From: Streptococcus pneumoniae | GTDB taxonomy: Bacteria > Bacillota > Bacilli > Lactobacillales > Streptococcaceae | Reading direction: 5' to 3' | DNA: 64,000 nucleotides | Assembly (NCBI GenBank): GCA_040719455.1 | Contig: JBFDTN010000001.1 | Location: 744,001-808,000, forward strand | In this document: positions 28,529 to 38,514 of the stretch, piece after piece | How the letters are laid out: every line of letters starts with the position of its first letter | Numbering within the stretch: the stretch's first letter is position 1 | Notes under the pieces: generated by a model | The model's database searches: none | Seen by the model: only the letters and a program-made list of their open reading frames with translations | What the model was told of the DNA's origin: nothing | Made by a program: the position numbers and the translations under genes

Positions 28529-29599
28529 TTATTTCCGATACATCTTGACCTGTAAATAGAGGTCATTGTAAAGACCGAGCCATTTTTGTCCGAGTGATTC
28601 GTACACTTCTAAGTGTTTCATCGTCTCTTCACTTGGGTAGAAGGCTTCATCATTTTGAACTTCTTCTGGTAGAAGGACTTTAGCAGCAGTGTTCGGTGTG
28701 GAATAGCCCACATAGAGGGCATTTTTATAAGCGGATTCTGGTCGTAGCATAAAATTGATAAATTGATACGCCGCTTCCTTGTTTTTCACCGTTTTGGGAA
28801 TGACCATATTGTCAAACCAAAGGTTGCTAGCCTCACTTGGCACCACATAGCGTAGGTCTTCATTACCATCCAGCATCTGTCTGGCTTCTCCTGAGAAGCT
28901 CACCCCAATTGCCGCATTATTTTGAATCATATATTGCTTCATTTCATCTGCGACAATGGCCTTGATATTGGGTGTCAAGCGGTACAATTTGTCCACCGCC
29001 TCTTGCAATTGTTCTTCATTTTTGCTGTTTAAACTATATCCTAAGGAATTAAGACCAAAGCCCATGACCTCACGCGCCCCATCAATCAGCATAATATCAT
29101 TTTTATATTCTGCTCGCCATAGATCATCCCAATGCTCAGGAGCTTCCGTCACCAACTTGCTATTATAGACAATACCTAAAGTCCCCCAGAAATAGGGAAT
29201 AGAGTATTGGTTGTCTTTATCAAAGGGCTGATTCAAAAAGCGCTCACCAATGTTCTCCAAACCTTTGATTTTACTATGATCAAGCGGTACAAGGAGATTT
29301 TCTGATTTCATCTTAGCAATCATGTATTCGCTAGGAATAGCGATATCATAAGTTGTGCCACCCTGCTTGATTTTGGTATACATAGATTCATTGGAATCAA
29401 AGGTCTCATACTGCACCTGAATCCCTGTTTCCTTCGTAAATTCCTCTAGCAATTCTGGGTCGATATAATCTCCCCAGTTATAGATAACTAATTTATCACT
29501 GTCACTCTTTGTCGTTTGGCTTTGGATATGGGTGCTAATTCCCCACAAAAGTAGGATAATGGCAAGAATTCCAAGAAAGAATGAATACAATTTTTTCAT
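28529..29599 (-). CDS. potD: Spermidine/putrescine-binding protein PotD
   Basis: A 356-residue polyamine receptor facing outside. The N-terminus is a hydrophobic anchor (about 5-24) without a lipobox cysteine, as in the pneumococcal PotD I recall. The binding domain starts LVIYNWGDYIDPELL, and the aromatic/acidic clusters SIPYFWGTLGIVYN and NLWFDNMVIPK line the polyamine pocket. Last gene of potABCD; its start overlaps the potC stop by 4 bases. Confidence 0.95.
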   Translation of the reverse strand: MKKLYSFFLGILAIILLLWGISTHIQSQTTKSDSDKLVIYNWGDYIDPELLEEFTKETGIQVQYETFDSNESMYTKIKQGGTTYDIAIPSEYMIAKMKSENLLVPLDHSKIKGLENIGERFLNQPFDKDNQYSIPYFWGTLGIVYNSKLVTEAPEHWDDLWRAEYKNDIMLIDGAREVMGFGLNSLGYSLNSKNEEQLQEAVDKLYRLTPNIKAIVADEMKQYMIQNNAAIGVSFSGEARQMLDGNEDLRYVVPSEASNLWFDNMVIPKTVKNKEAAYQFINFMLRPESAYKNALYVGYSTPNTAAKVLLPEEVQNDEAFYPSEETMKHLEVYESLGQKWLGLYNDLYLQVKMYRK

Positions 29600-30369
29600 A
29601 GTTTCTCCTCCTTCTCTCTGGAGATAAAGTAGTAGCCAATCACCAAGAGGATACTAAAGAGAAAGACCAAGGCAGAAAGGGCATTGATGTCCAAGGAAAT
29701 CCCTTGACGAGCCCGAGAGTAAATTTCAACAGACAGCGTTGAAAAGCCATTTCCTGTCACAAAGAAGGTTACGGCAAAATCATCTAAAGAATAGGTAAAA
29801 GCCATAAAGTAACCCGCAATGATGGCAGGCGTCAGATAAGGGAGCATAATTTCTTTCAACACTTGAAAAGAACTAGCTCCCAAATCATAGGCTGCATGAA
29901 TCATATCGTCATTCATCTCTTTCAAGCGAGGCAAGACCATCAAGACCACAATCGGAATCGAAAAGGCAATGTGGCTCGCCAAAACAGACACAAATCCAAG
30001 CTGGAATTTAAGCGTCGTAAAGAGAATAAGAAAGCTCGCCCCAATCATGACATCAGGTGCTACCATCAAGATATTATTGACCGATAAAAAGGCTTCTTGA
30101 TACTTCTTACGCGCCTGATAGATATGAATAGCCCCAAAGGTACCAATGATTGTTGCAATCAAGGCGGATAAAAAGGCTAAAAAGAAGGTTTGTGCCAAAA
30201 TCAACATCAATCTACTATCGCTAAACATAGCCTCAAAATGCACAAGCGTAAAGCCAGTAAAAGTGGTCATGTCATCTCCTGCGTTAAAGGCATAGCCAAT
30301 TAGATAAAAAATCGGCAGATAAAGGACGAGAAAGACCAGACCTAAATAGGTTGCTGCAAGTTTTTTCAT
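29596..30369 (-). CDS. potC: Spermidine/putrescine ABC permease PotC
   Basis: A 257-residue inner-membrane permease with six helices (about 5-28, 58-82, 98-120, 126-148, 180-202, 228-250). The EAA loop AAYDLGASSFQVLKEIMLPYLTP connects to PotA. Two adjacent ATGs exist; I use the second (30369), better spaced from AGGAG. The potB stop overlaps here (ATGATG), so the genes are coupled. Confidence 0.94.
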   Translation of the reverse strand: MKKLAATYLGLVFLVLYLPIFYLIGYAFNAGDDMTTFTGFTLVHFEAMFSDSRLMLILAQTFFLAFLSALIATIIGTFGAIHIYQARKKYQEAFLSVNNILMVAPDVMIGASFLILFTTLKFQLGFVSVLASHIAFSIPIVVLMVLPRLKEMNDDMIHAAYDLGASSFQVLKEIMLPYLTPAIIAGYFMAFTYSLDDFAVTFFVTGNGFSTLSVEIYSRARQGISLDINALSALVFLFSILLVIGYYFISREKEEKL

Positions 30370-31172
30370 CATTCTCTCCTTTCCTTCGTCAGCCACATGA
30401 CTGCCATCATAGCAAGAATTAAAATAACGGCAATCGTTGAGCCCATGCCTAGATTTTGCGTTGTTAAGAAATGCTGCTCAATCGCTGTCCCTAGTGTAAT
30501 CACTCGATTTCCCCCAATCAAACGGGTCAACATAAAGAGACTCAAACTGGGGATAAAGACAGACTGAACGCCACTTCTCACCCCATTCATGGACAAGGGG
30601 AAGACCACACGTCGAAAGGTTTCCCAGCTATTTGCCCCAAGGTCATAGCTAGCATTGATCAGATTAGGGTCTAAGTCATCCAGAACATTAAAAATTGGCA
30701 AAATCATAAAAGGTAGCTCGATGTAGCTAGCAACAAAGATAAATGAGAAATCCGTAAAAAGAATTTGTTGCTGCCCAAGACCAAGAAAACTCAAGAATTG
30801 ATTGACAGAACCATCTTGCCCAAAAATTCCGATAAAGGCATAAGCTTTGAGCAAAAGATTGACCCAGGTAGGTAAGATAATCAACATCAGCCACAGTTGC
30901 TTGTGCTTGAGTTTGGTTAGAAAATAAGCTGTTGGATAGCTGATAAAAAGGGTCACTAAGGTGATAATTCCTGCATAAAAGACCGAATTAAAGCTCATTT
31001 TGAGATAGGTCAAATTCTGCGATGTAAAATAAGTTTTGTAATTCTCAAGCGTCACTTGCCCTTCGATATTAAAGAAAGACTGCCAAATAATCATCACGAC
31101 TGGCGCTAATACAAAGAGAAAAATCCACAGAAAATAGGGGATACTAAACCATTTAGAGGTTGCTTTCTTCAT
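30369..31172 (-). CDS. potB: Spermidine/putrescine ABC permease PotB
   Basis: A 267-residue permease, first of the PotBC pair. Helices lie near 10-32, 65-90, 98-120, 140-160, 190-215 and 240-262, and the EAA loop is [19 protein letters not shown]. Start at 31172 (MKKATSKWF), behind AGGAGG, lies within the end of potA, giving a 20-base overlap; an ATG seven codons upstream lacks a site. Confidence 0.94.
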   Translation of the reverse strand: MKKATSKWFSIPYFLWIFLFVLAPVVMIIWQSFFNIEGQVTLENYKTYFTSQNLTYLKMSFNSVFYAGIITLVTLFISYPTAYFLTKLKHKQLWLMLIILPTWVNLLLKAYAFIGIFGQDGSVNQFLSFLGLGQQQILFTDFSFIFVASYIELPFMILPIFNVLDDLDPNLINASYDLGANSWETFRRVVFPLSMNGVRSGVQSVFIPSLSLFMLTRLIGGNRVITLGTAIEQHFLTTQNLGMGSTIAVILILAMMAVMWLTKERRE

Positions 31173-32310
31173 CTCTTTCCTCCTCAATGGCATTGATCAA
31201 ACCGTCTTCGACTTCTTCGATTTCTACATACTCTTCAATCCGAGCGTCGAATTCTTCTTCCGTTTCATTTAGCCTCATGACATGGATATCTTCAGGTTCA
31301 AAGTCTAAGCCAATCACTTCACCAACAATGGCTTTTCGAGTGGAATGAATCATCCATTCATTGCCCAATTCATCATAGGCGATAATCTCATAGTGGACCC
31401 CACGAAAGAGCTGGGTATCGACTTTTACCTGCAATTTCCCTTCTTCTGGCAGGGTAATTTGAAGATCCTCAGGACGAATGACAATCTCAACAGGCTCATT
31501 AGGGCGCATACCACCGTCCACTGATTCAAAGCGTTTGCCGTTGAATTCCACCAAATAGTCTTCAATCATACGACCAGAGATAATGTTTGATTCTCCAATA
31601 AAGGTCGCAACAAAATGGTTAATCGGCTCATCATAAATATCCACCGGTGTACCAGATTGGACAATCTCGCCATCATTCATGACAAAGATCCAATCACTCA
31701 TCGCTAGAGCCTCTTCTTGGTCGTGGGTGACAAAGACAAAGGTAATACCAAGGCGTTGTTGCAATTCTCGTAACTCATACTGCATGTCAGTCCGCAGTTT
31801 CAAATCAAGAGCTGATAAAGGCTCATCCAGCAAAACCACACGCGGTTGATTGATAATGGCACGAGCAATCGCCACCCGCTGACGCTGACCACCAGATAAT
31901 TTGCGAATAGAACGACGCTCAAAGCCTTCTAACTGCACCATTTTCAAGACTTCTGCCACGCGGCGCTCAATCTCTGCCTTTTCTACTCTTCGCAACCGCA
32001 AAGGAAAAGCAACATTTTCAAAAACATTCATGTGTGGAAACAGGGCATAGGATTGAAAAACTGTATGCACATCGCGTTTATTCGTCGGAATATCGTTAAT
32101 CCGTACACCATCTAGCAAAATATCTCCTGTCGTTGCGTCCAAGAGTCCTGCAATGATATTTAAAATCGTTGATTTTCCTGACCCAGAAGCCCCTAAAAGA
32201 GTATAAAATTTCCCTTCTTCAAGTTCAAAGTTTATATCCTTTAAAACGACTGTTCCACTATCTTCAAAGACCTTTGACACGTTTTTGAATTCAATAATTG
32301 GTTTTTTCAA
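31153..32310 (-). CDS. potA: Spermidine/putrescine ABC transporter ATPase PotA (TTG start)
   Basis: A 385-residue ATPase energising polyamine import. Walker [10 protein letters not shown] near 37-45, signature [14 protein letters not shown] and Walker [13 protein letters not shown]. The C-terminal TOBE-type regulatory domain (about 290-340) ends in a very acidic tail ([12 protein letters not shown]). The start is TTG at 32310, fixed by [14 protein letters not shown]; no in-frame ATG lies upstream. A better-placed ATG seven bases upstream, out of frame, begins an eight-codon ORF that overlaps this start. Confidence 0.95.
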   Translation of the reverse strand: MKKPIIEFKNVSKVFEDSGTVVLKDINFELEEGKFYTLLGASGSGKSTILNIIAGLLDATTGDILLDGVRINDIPTNKRDVHTVFQSYALFPHMNVFENVAFPLRLRRVEKAEIERRVAEVLKMVQLEGFERRSIRKLSGGQRQRVAIARAIINQPRVVLLDEPLSALDLKLRTDMQYELRELQQRLGITFVFVTHDQEEALAMSDWIFVMNDGEIVQSGTPVDIYDEPINHFVATFIGESNIISGRMIEDYLVEFNGKRFESVDGGMRPNEPVEIVIRPEDLQITLPEEGKLQVKVDTQLFRGVHYEIIAYDELGNEWMIHSTRKAIVGEVIGLDFEPEDIHVMRLNETEEEFDARIEEYVEIEEVEDGLINAIEEERDEESNL

Positions 32311-32479
32311 TTCTCATAAATTCCTTCTTTTTCTTCCAACAAAACACTAGACTTTTCTCAAAAGACTAGGACAGATTGGCTCTGTCAGGCCACACCTACC
32401 TCTTTGAGGGGATGTTTCACCCTCCATAACTGTTGACTATCGATAGGCTTTCACCCCCTTTCCGTCTCTATTGACAAAT
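32311..32479 (-). promoter_or_regulatory. Candidate structured leader RNA between murB and potA
   Basis: The 169-base gap is G-rich on the transcribed strand, unlike other gaps here. Read 5'-3' on the minus strand it shows hairpins at 32424-32406 (GAGGG/CCCTC), 32386-32370 (GACAGA/TCTGTC) and 32369-32347 (CTAG.CTTTT/AAAAG.CTAG). The last is followed by TGTTTTGTT, a terminator-like tail, and then the potA ribosome site AAGGAA. An eight-codon ORF (MRIEKTNY, 32317-32291) begins 6 bases after that site and overlaps the potA TTG. I do not recognise a known riboswitch class. Confidence 0.5.
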
Positions 32480-33382
32480 TTATAAGTTTTCGCCAATAAG
32501 CCGCACTTCACGCTCCAAGGTAATTCCTGACTGCTTCTCAACCTCAGCGATGACATGCTCAATCAAAGCCTCGTAATCAGCGGCAGATCCATCTGCTACA
32601 TTGACCATAAAACCAGCATGCTTAGTGGATACCTCAACTCCACCAATCCGATGACCTTTCAGCCCCGCTTCACTGATCAACTGACCTGCAAAATTTCCAA
32701 CTGGACGCTTAAAGACCGAGCCACAAGACGGATACTCCAAAGGCTGTTTTAACTCTCTCAAATGCGTCAAGCGTGCCATTTCTTGCTGAATCGTGCTATG
32801 AACACCAGGTCTGAGTGCGAATTTCGCTGAAATGACGATATCGCCAGTCGCCTGAATGGCAGAATGACGATAGCCAAAGGTCATCTCTTTTCCTGTCAAG
32901 GTCTTAATCTCACCTTCTTGCGTCAAGACCTTACAAGATGTCAAAATATGGGCAATCTCACCACCGTAAGCCCCTGCATTCATAAAGACAGCCCCACCGA
33001 TACTTCCTGGAATACCACAGGCAAATTCAAAGCCAGTCAAGCTATGGCGAAGGGCTACTTGCGTCGCTGCAATCAACTTAGCTCCCGCCTCTGCTTCAAT
33101 CGTGTAGCCATTCACTGTCATACTATTTAACTTGTCAAACATGATGACAAAACCACGAATACCACCGTCTCTCACGATGATATTACTGGCATTGCCGAGC
33201 ACCGTCCATGGAATCTCCGCTTGATTAGCAAAACGAACCACACGCGCCAATTCATAACGATTGCGAGGAAACACTATATAATCTGCCACTCCTCCCACTT
33301 TTGTATAGGTGTATTCTTTCAAAGGTTCTTGATAACGAATATCAATGCCTTCTAATGCTTGTTGAATCATCTCATTTACCAT
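32480..33382 (-). CDS. murB: UDP-N-acetylenolpyruvoylglucosamine reductase MurB
   Basis: A 300-residue FAD enzyme making UDP-MurNAc for peptidoglycan. The FAD site includes [18 protein letters not shown] (60-77) and [19 protein letters not shown] (123-141). The proton-donor serine is S222 in [11 protein letters not shown], and the C-terminal glutamate lies in [10 protein letters not shown], so this is the type I layout. It stands upstream of potABCD, as in other streptococci, and may share its transcript. An extended -10 lies about 35 bases upstream. Confidence 0.96.
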   Translation of the reverse strand: MVNEMIQQALEGIDIRYQEPLKEYTYTKVGGVADYIVFPRNRYELARVVRFANQAEIPWTVLGNASNIIVRDGGIRGFVIMFDKLNSMTVNGYTIEAEAGAKLIAATQVALRHSLTGFEFACGIPGSIGGAVFMNAGAYGGEIAHILTSCKVLTQEGEIKTLTGKEMTFGYRHSAIQATGDIVISAKFALRPGVHSTIQQEMARLTHLRELKQPLEYPSCGSVFKRPVGNFAGQLISEAGLKGHRIGGVEVSTKHAGFMVNVADGSAADYEALIEHVIAEVEKQSGITLEREVRLIGENL

Positions 33383-33414
33383 TTCATTACTCTTTTCTGT
33401 TCAAAATACACTCC

Positions 33415-33423
33415 ATTATACCA
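33415..33423 (-). promoter_or_regulatory. Extended -10 promoter of murB
   Basis: TGGTATAAT on the minus strand, 33 bases before the murB start. No good -35. Preceded upstream by the terminator at 33478-33502, so murB starts a new unit. Confidence 0.55.
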
Positions 33424-33477
33424 TGTTTTCCCTCCATTTTCGATAAAAAGATGATTTCTTTAGAAAATAACTGAATC

Positions 33478-33502
33478 AAAAAAGAGGGAGAACCCCTCTT
33501 TT
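33478..33502 (-). terminator. Terminator between rarD and murB
   Basis: AAGAGGG (33482-33488) pairs with CCCTCTT (33494-33500); the minus strand continues with six T and the plus strand with TTTT, so it is usable both ways. Confidence 0.8.
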
Positions 33503-33510
33503 ATCCTTTG

Positions 33511-33573
33511 ATAGTTGTTTCGTTTTCATGTAGTACGAGTTAACGACATACATGAAAACGAAATGATTATAAT
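33511..33573. repeat. Short inverted-repeat element, copy B (deletion form)
   Basis: A perfect 15-bp inverted repeat (33518-33532 with 33549-33563) with a 16-base loop containing TAGTACGAGTTAACGACA. The right end GATTATAATC includes the stop codon of rarD. It matches the longer element at 42479-42587: removing the segment between the two ACGA motifs of that copy gives this one, and the arms differ only by paired changes. Confidence 0.65.
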
Positions 33574-34463
33574 CTTTGTTTCATTCTTTTTAAGTACAGC
33601 CATTGTCCTATGATAAAGATAGCAATCGCTAGCCAAATCAAGACAAAACCTGGTAACTGCTCATGGTCAATGGATTCTCCAAATACCGTCAATGCTAACA
33701 TCAGCTGAATCGTTGGATTGAGGTACTGTAAAAAGCTAATTTGACTCAGCGGTGCTCGCTTCAACGCTTCTGCAAATAATAAGAGTGGAATAGCTGTCAC
33801 AAGACCAGACAACATGAGCATGAGATTTTCACTCACTATATAGTCTGCCATACTCGTCTTTGCAAAAAATAATAAGTAAACAGTCGCAAAAGGTAACACC
33901 ACTGCACTCTCTATCAGCATACACACATCGCTAGATAAACTCACTTCTTTTTTCAAAAGCCCATACATGGCAAAACTCACAGATAAAATCAAGGACACGA
34001 TGGGCAAATAACCTGTTTGAAATAACAATACCAGAATGCCTAAGCCAGCTAATAGAATCGCAAAAATGGTCACTCCTTGCAATCGTTCCTTTAACACTAA
34101 AAGTGACAGCAAGATAGACACCAAGGGCATGAGGTAATAACCAAGACTAGCTTCTGTTGCCTGAGCATGACTGACCGCAAAGATATACACGAGCCAGTTA
34201 AGGGCGATAAAGAAACTAGCTCCTAACATACGCCACCTAAGTTGCTGCTGCTTGATACAAGTCACCAATTCCTTACAAAAACGCTGACTTTGTTTTGTAA
34301 AGAGCATATAACAAATCATAGTCAAACAAGTCCAGACAATCCGATAGCTGAACACAGCATAGCTATCAATCCCACCCAGCAATTTCCAAAAGAGGGATAA
34401 AAATCCCCAAAGCAGATAGGATAACAAGCCTAACCCTAGCCCGATTCCTTCTTTAGTCAACAC
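33567..34463 (-). CDS. RarD/EamA-type membrane transporter
   Basis: A drug/metabolite-transporter superfamily protein of the RarD branch, about 298 residues, with ten predicted helices in two EamA halves. The opening [20 protein letters not shown] and the repeated [15 protein letters not shown] segment are RarD-like. Substrate unknown; relatives are called chloramphenicol-sensitive proteins by history only. The GTG at 34463 (or TTG at 34460), behind AGAGGG, is preferred to an ATG at 34478 that lies deeper in thrB without a ribosome site. Overlaps thrB, so likely in the hom-thrB operon. Confidence 0.8.
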   Translation of the reverse strand: MLTKEGIGLGLGLLSYLLWGFLSLFWKLLGGIDSYAVFSYRIVWTCLTMICYMLFTKQSQRFCKELVTCIKQQQLRWRMLGASFFIALNWLVYIFAVSHAQATEASLGYYLMPLVSILLSLLVLKERLQGVTIFAILLAGLGILVLLFQTGYLPIVSLILSVSFAMYGLLKKEVSLSSDVCMLIESAVVLPFATVYLLFFAKTSMADYIVSENLMLMLSGLVTAIPLLLFAEALKRAPLSQISFLQYLNPTIQLMLALTVFGESIDHEQLPGFVLIWLAIAIFIIGQWLYLKRMKQRL

Positions 34464-35316
34464 GGACGCCCTCTTCATCTACACAGAGGTCAAAGACTTC
34501 TCCGTCTAAATGTAGATCTATTATCTCCTGCTTAATAGCAGCCACTTTTTCTTCAGGTGCTAAAATCATGATCGTTGGTCCTGCTCCCGACAAATAAGTC
34601 GCATAGGCACCGTGCTCTTGTCCGATTTGCTTGATTGAGGCAAATTCAGCGACTAAAGATTGACGAAAACGCTCATGAAAAAGATCCGATTGAATGGCTT
34701 GTCCTGCCGTTTTCAAATCACCTTTTAAAAGAGCTGCAATCGCAACATTAGCAATACTGCTAGCTGCCACTGCTTCTTTATAGGATAGATTTTCTGGCAA
34801 TACACCACGACTATCCTTGGTTTTTAGCTCATAAGCAGGCACAAAGGCTAGTAAATGACAGGCTGGAAAATCAGCACAGACAGCACTCACCTGTCCGTCC
34901 TGGTAACTAGCCACCACAAGATTGCCAAAAATCGCTGGTGCGACATTATCTGGATGTCCTTCCAACTCCGTTGCGATCTGCAACTTTTCATGATCTGTTA
35001 AGTCAAGCTCAGCTAATTGATTGGCCAATTCAATCCCTGCTACAATGACTGAGCTAGAAGAGCCAAGTCCACGCGCCAAGGGAATATCACTAATCATCTT
35101 AACATGATGAGGAACTAGATTGGGAGCGACTTTGCGAGCGATTTTTACCAACAGATTTTTCTCATCATGAGGAATCTGCTCTCCTAATTCATGCTCAATA
35201 TTCCAAGTATCACTTTTTTCAATGACCTCAATCGTCAAATATTTACTAACGGCAAGACCAACTGAATCAAAACCCGGTCCGATGTTAGCACTGGTTGCTG
35301 GTACTGTAATTTTCAT
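34453..35316 (-). CDS. thrB: Homoserine kinase
   Basis: A 287-residue GHMP kinase that phosphorylates homoserine in threonine synthesis. The N-terminal [18 protein letters not shown] and the ATP loop [16 protein letters not shown] (about 79-94) are intact, as is the C-terminal [14 protein letters not shown] motif. It begins one base after hom. No thrC is in the window. Confidence 0.95.
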   Translation of the reverse strand: MKITVPATSANIGPGFDSVGLAVSKYLTIEVIEKSDTWNIEHELGEQIPHDEKNLLVKIARKVAPNLVPHHVKMISDIPLARGLGSSSSVIVAGIELANQLAELDLTDHEKLQIATELEGHPDNVAPAIFGNLVVASYQDGQVSAVCADFPACHLLAFVPAYELKTKDSRGVLPENLSYKEAVAASSIANVAIAALLKGDLKTAGQAIQSDLFHERFRQSLVAEFASIKQIGQEHGAYATYLSGAGPTIMILAPEEKVAAIKQEIIDLHLDGEVFDLCVDEEGVRVD

Positions 35317-35317
35317 C

Positions 35318-36604
35318 TTACTCTCCCAATACTTTAAAGGTATTCAACAATTGGAACTCTTTCGCTTTCTCCAATTCTGCTACAAGATTCTCTAGCTGTG
35401 TCTTACTGACCGCATGCGTAATAATTACAACACGCGCCAAATCACCGTCTGTTCCATGCTGGAGGATTTGCTTAAAGGATACGTCTTGGGCATTGAAAAT
35501 TTCTGCCAAGCGAAGGACTTGCCCTTTCTTATCAGGTGCCAAGATAGAAAAATAATAGTGGTGTTTCACATCTTCTGGTTTTGCAAGAACGACAGGACGA
35601 CTAAATTCATTAAAGGCTTTACCAATCGTTCCTTCTTTCATTCGTCGTACGATACGGACCAGATCTGCTACTACGCTAGTCGCTGTTGGTTTTTGCCCTG
35701 CACCTGGACCATAATACATAGACTCACCAATTCCGATCGACTCTACAAAGACAGCATTCATGACACCATTGACAGAAGCTAAGGGGTGAGCTTTAGGCAA
35801 GAAAGTTGGTGTTACTTCTGCTGCAATTCCTGATACTGTTTCCTCAATGGAGCCGACTAATTTGACTACATAACCCAATTCTTGCGCCACGGCAACATCT
35901 TCTGGCGTGATACTACGAATCCCTTTATGGGCGATATCGTCAAAATTTACCGCCATACCAAGGGCAAATTGGCTAAGAAGAACCATTTTATAGGCAGCGT
36001 CAATTCCATCTACGTCATTTGTCGGATCGCTCTCAGCAAAGCCAAGACGCTGAGCCTCTGCTAGCGCATCCTCATACGACCAGCCTTCTTCCACCATCTT
36101 GGTCATCATAAAGTTAGACGTACCATTCACCACACCGAGAACACGCGTCACCTTGTCTGACGCTAGAGAATTGACCAAGGTCCGCAAAATCGGAATCCCA
36201 CCTGCCACAGCTGCTTCATAGTAGAGCGCCACATGATTCTCTTTTGCAATCGCCGTTAATTCTTGCCCATGAACAGCAAGCAAATCTTTATTAGCCGTAA
36301 CAACGTGCTTTTTCGCTTCTAACGCACGCGTGATAAAGGTCTTAGCCGGCTCAATCCGTCCCATCAACTCCACAACAATGGCAATCGTCTCATCTGTTAA
36401 AATCTCATCAATATTGGTCACAAAATGATAGGCATGCCCTGCTGCAAGTAAGCGCTCTTTTTCAGCATCATCTCTGACTAAGACCTTTTCAATCTCAATT
36501 TCCTGATGGGCTGCTTGCTCAATCTTTTCCTTGTTTTCCTTGAGTAGAAAAGGCACACCACTCGCTACTGTTCCAAATCCTAATAAAGCAATCTTTACTG
36601 ACAT
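35318..36604 (-). CDS. hom: Homoserine dehydrogenase
   Basis: A 428-residue enzyme reducing aspartate semialdehyde to homoserine, the branch point to threonine and methionine. NAD(P) motif GFGTVASGV at 9-17, VTANKDLLA and the catalytic region [14 protein letters not shown] and [12 protein letters not shown]-terminal ACT domain from about 350 ([19 protein letters not shown]) suggests threonine feedback. First gene of hom-thrB, with an extended -10 upstream. Confidence 0.96.
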   Translation of the reverse strand: MSVKIALLGFGTVASGVPFLLKENKEKIEQAAHQEIEIEKVLVRDDAEKERLLAAGHAYHFVTNIDEILTDETIAIVVELMGRIEPAKTFITRALEAKKHVVTANKDLLAVHGQELTAIAKENHVALYYEAAVAGGIPILRTLVNSLASDKVTRVLGVVNGTSNFMMTKMVEEGWSYEDALAEAQRLGFAESDPTNDVDGIDAAYKMVLLSQFALGMAVNFDDIAHKGIRSITPEDVAVAQELGYVVKLVGSIEETVSGIAAEVTPTFLPKAHPLASVNGVMNAVFVESIGIGESMYYGPGAGQKPTATSVVADLVRIVRRMKEGTIGKAFNEFSRPVVLAKPEDVKHHYYFSILAPDKKGQVLRLAEIFNAQDVSFKQILQHGTDGDLARVVIITHAVSKTQLENLVAELEKAKEFQLLNTFKVLGE

Positions 36605-36635
36605 AGTTCACTCCAAATTTTTGTTTATTTCTCTC

Positions 36636-36644
36636 ATTGTATCA
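36636..36644 (-). promoter_or_regulatory. Extended -10 promoter of hom
   Basis: TGATACAAT on the minus strand, about 32 bases before hom. Farther up, AATTTTCTG near 36678-36692 matches only about two thirds of a CodY box, too weak to call. Confidence 0.45.
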
Positions 36645-36720
36645 TAAAATTGCTTACTCGGCTATTGACTTCGCTTAGATTATCAGAATTTTCTGCACTG
36701 CTTTTCACTTCTGCAAACGC

Positions 36721-36749
36721 TTGAAAAAGAAAGAGAGCAGTTATATAAT
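36721..36749 (+). promoter_or_regulatory. Promoter of the polysaccharide deacetylase gene
   Basis: TTGAAA (36721-36726), 17-base spacer, TATAAT (36744-36749), then AAGGAGG and ATG at 36771. Near-consensus, so probably well expressed. Confidence 0.85.
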
Positions 36750-36770
36750 AAATAAAAAAGGAGGAAATCT

Positions 36771-37715
36771 ATGACTCATCATTACGATAATCGAACCATT
36801 CGCACCCGCATTGAAAAACGTCGCAAAAAACGAATCTTTTTCGTCATCCTATCTCTAACCCTCTTAGGACTGGGCTTTGCCTTTACTTGGTGGATATTCT
36901 CACAACACCAAACCTCAACATCTCAACCACAAACAGACAAGCAAACACAGACAGTCAAGGATTCCTCGTCAACCAAACCAAAACAAGAAGATATAAGCAA
37001 TTCTACAATCACTTGGGTCAAGCAAACAGAACCCGTCAAAATTCCTATTCTCATGTACCATGCCATTCATGTCATGGATCCATCGGAAGCTCCGAATGCC
37101 AATCTCATTGTTGCTCCCGATATCTTTGAAAGCCATTTAGCAGCCCTAAAAGAGGCAGGCTATTATAGCCTTAACCCTGCTGAAGCCTACAAAGTATTGA
37201 CTGAAAATGTCCTTCCCAAAGACAAAAAAGTCGTTTGGCTAACCTTTGACGATAGCCTCAGAGATTTTTATACCAACGCCTTTCCCCTCCTTGAGCAATA
37301 CCAAATGAAAGCAACCAACAATGTCATCACAAGCTTTGTCGAAAATGGACGCGAAGATATGCTGACACTAAATCAAATAGCAGAAATGAAAGACAAAGGC
37401 ATGTCTTTTGAAGATCATACAGTCAATCACCCAGATCTCGCTGTATCAAGCCCTGATACACAAGAAAGCGAATTAAAGATTTCTAAAGATTATTTAGACC
37501 AGAACTTAAACCAACAGACGACAACTGTCGCCTATCCGTCTGGACGATACACGGAAACGACTATGAGCATTGCCGAAAAACTCGGCTATAAAATGGGACT
37601 AACCACTAACAATGGTCTTGCTTCACTAAGCGATGGGCTCCTTTCACTTAATCGTGTCCGCATCATGCCAACTACCACAGCAGAGGATTTACTACAAGAA
37701 ATTGCAACGCCTTAG
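36771..37715 (+). CDS. Membrane-anchored polysaccharide deacetylase (NodB domain)
   Basis: A 314-residue enzyme with a short basic cytoplasmic start, one helix (21-43), a Ser/Thr/Gln-rich stalk (44-80) and an extracellular NodB domain (about 90-314). The metal site is D161 in TFDDS with H216 and H220 in HTVNH; AYPSGRY forms motif 3. The family's usual TFDDG carries S here. Likely removes acetyl groups from a cell-surface glycan, perhaps peptidoglycan; shorter than the 460-residue PgdA, so not that enzyme. Single gene ending in a strong terminator. Confidence 0.88.
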   Translation: MTHHYDNRTIRTRIEKRRKKRIFFVILSLTLLGLGFAFTWWIFSQHQTSTSQPQTDKQTQTVKDSSSTKPKQEDISNSTITWVKQTEPVKIPILMYHAIHVMDPSEAPNANLIVAPDIFESHLAALKEAGYYSLNPAEAYKVLTENVLPKDKKVVWLTFDDSLRDFYTNAFPLLEQYQMKATNNVITSFVENGREDMLTLNQIAEMKDKGMSFEDHTVNHPDLAVSSPDTQESELKISKDYLDQNLNQQTTTVAYPSGRYTETTMSIAEKLGYKMGLTTNNGLASLSDGLLSLNRVRIMPTTTAEDLLQEIATP

Positions 37716-37725
37716 TCTAAATCAC

Positions 37726-37762
37726 AAAAAGTCTTAAAATCAATCGATTTTAAGACTTTTTT
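37726..37762 (+). terminator. Bidirectional terminator between the deacetylase gene and srtA
   Basis: A perfect 12-bp stem (37730-37741 with 37746-37757) and 4-base loop, A-run before and six T after. Serves both convergent genes. Confidence 0.92.
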
Positions 37763-37767
37763 ATATG

Positions 37768-38508
37768 TTAAAATTGCATTTGGTTATAAGACTGGCTAAA
37801 GGCGTCTAAGATATCATCTGGCGCATCTTTATAAGCCATTTCTTTTTCAAATTTTCCTTTGACAATAATCCGTTGCGTCGCATCGGCATCCTCACAAGTC
37901 ACCAAGGTTACTTCGGTCACGCCTTCTTGATCATCGATTACTTCGACATGCTCTGGTGTTACGACTTCTACCTTCGTAATGCTATAAACATAAACCTTAT
38001 CCTTATCTGTTAGATAAATCTTCATGCCTTCCTTAGCATTGTCTAGCGGAGAAAAAAGAACATCACTCGCACCGGCGACTCCAAAGATATGGTGACTAGC
38101 CAAGGCATAATTGCCTTTCCCCATCTCCTGCGTTTCTTTCATGGTGCCGGCACCGTAGGAAATCGCTACATTATCCAAGCCTTTGAAAATCGGAAGATTG
38201 ATTTTCAACTCAGGAATAGCAATTCCTCCAATAACTGGAAGCTGTTGCGCTTCCCATTGAGCCTTTAAAATCGATTCCGTCGAAATTGATTTTACCTGAG
38301 AAAAATCAAAGGTCTGCTCACTCTTTTTATTTTCTTCAATTTGCTCTTTGGATACCTTACTCACTTGATATTGATTGGTATTCCAAGCAATAATCATATT
38401 CCGAATGGAAGAGTTAAAAATCAAGGCAAGAGAGAGAATAAACAACAATGTAATCCCAATATTGAACAGTAGATTCTTTTTTCTATTTTTAGCTTTTTTC
38501 GTTGCCAT
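37768..38508 (-). CDS. srtA: Sortase A
   Basis: A 246-residue class A transpeptidase that fixes LPXTG proteins to peptidoglycan. A single N-terminal helix (13-33) anchors it. The catalytic triad is H140 (ASHHIFG), C205 (TLVTC) and R213 (ATQRIIVKG). Follows gyrA by 6 bases, the normal gyrA-srtA order of streptococci, so it shares the gyrA promoter. Confidence 0.96.
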   Translation of the reverse strand: MATKKAKNRKKNLLFNIGITLLFILSLALIFNSSIRNMIIAWNTNQYQVSKVSKEQIEENKKSEQTFDFSQVKSISTESILKAQWEAQQLPVIGGIAIPELKINLPIFKGLDNVAISYGAGTMKETQEMGKGNYALASHHIFGVAGASDVLFSPLDNAKEGMKIYLTDKDKVYVYSITKVEVVTPEHVEVIDDQEGVTEVTLVTCEDADATQRIIVKGKFEKEMAYKDAPDDILDAFSQSYNQMQF

Positions 38509-38514
38509 CTGGTT

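Noticed and set aside
32360..32440. 26-codon ATG frame inside the potA leader (MEGETSPQRG...)
   Set aside because: No ribosome site precedes it, and the sequence is explained by the hairpins.
33511..33573. Reading the inverted repeat as a CRISPR repeat or a terminator
   Set aside because: Only one copy is at this place with no spacers, and neither arm is followed by a T-run.
36678..36692. CodY-like box upstream of hom
   Set aside because: Only about 10 of 15 positions match; too weak beside the 14 of 15 match at 28460-28474.
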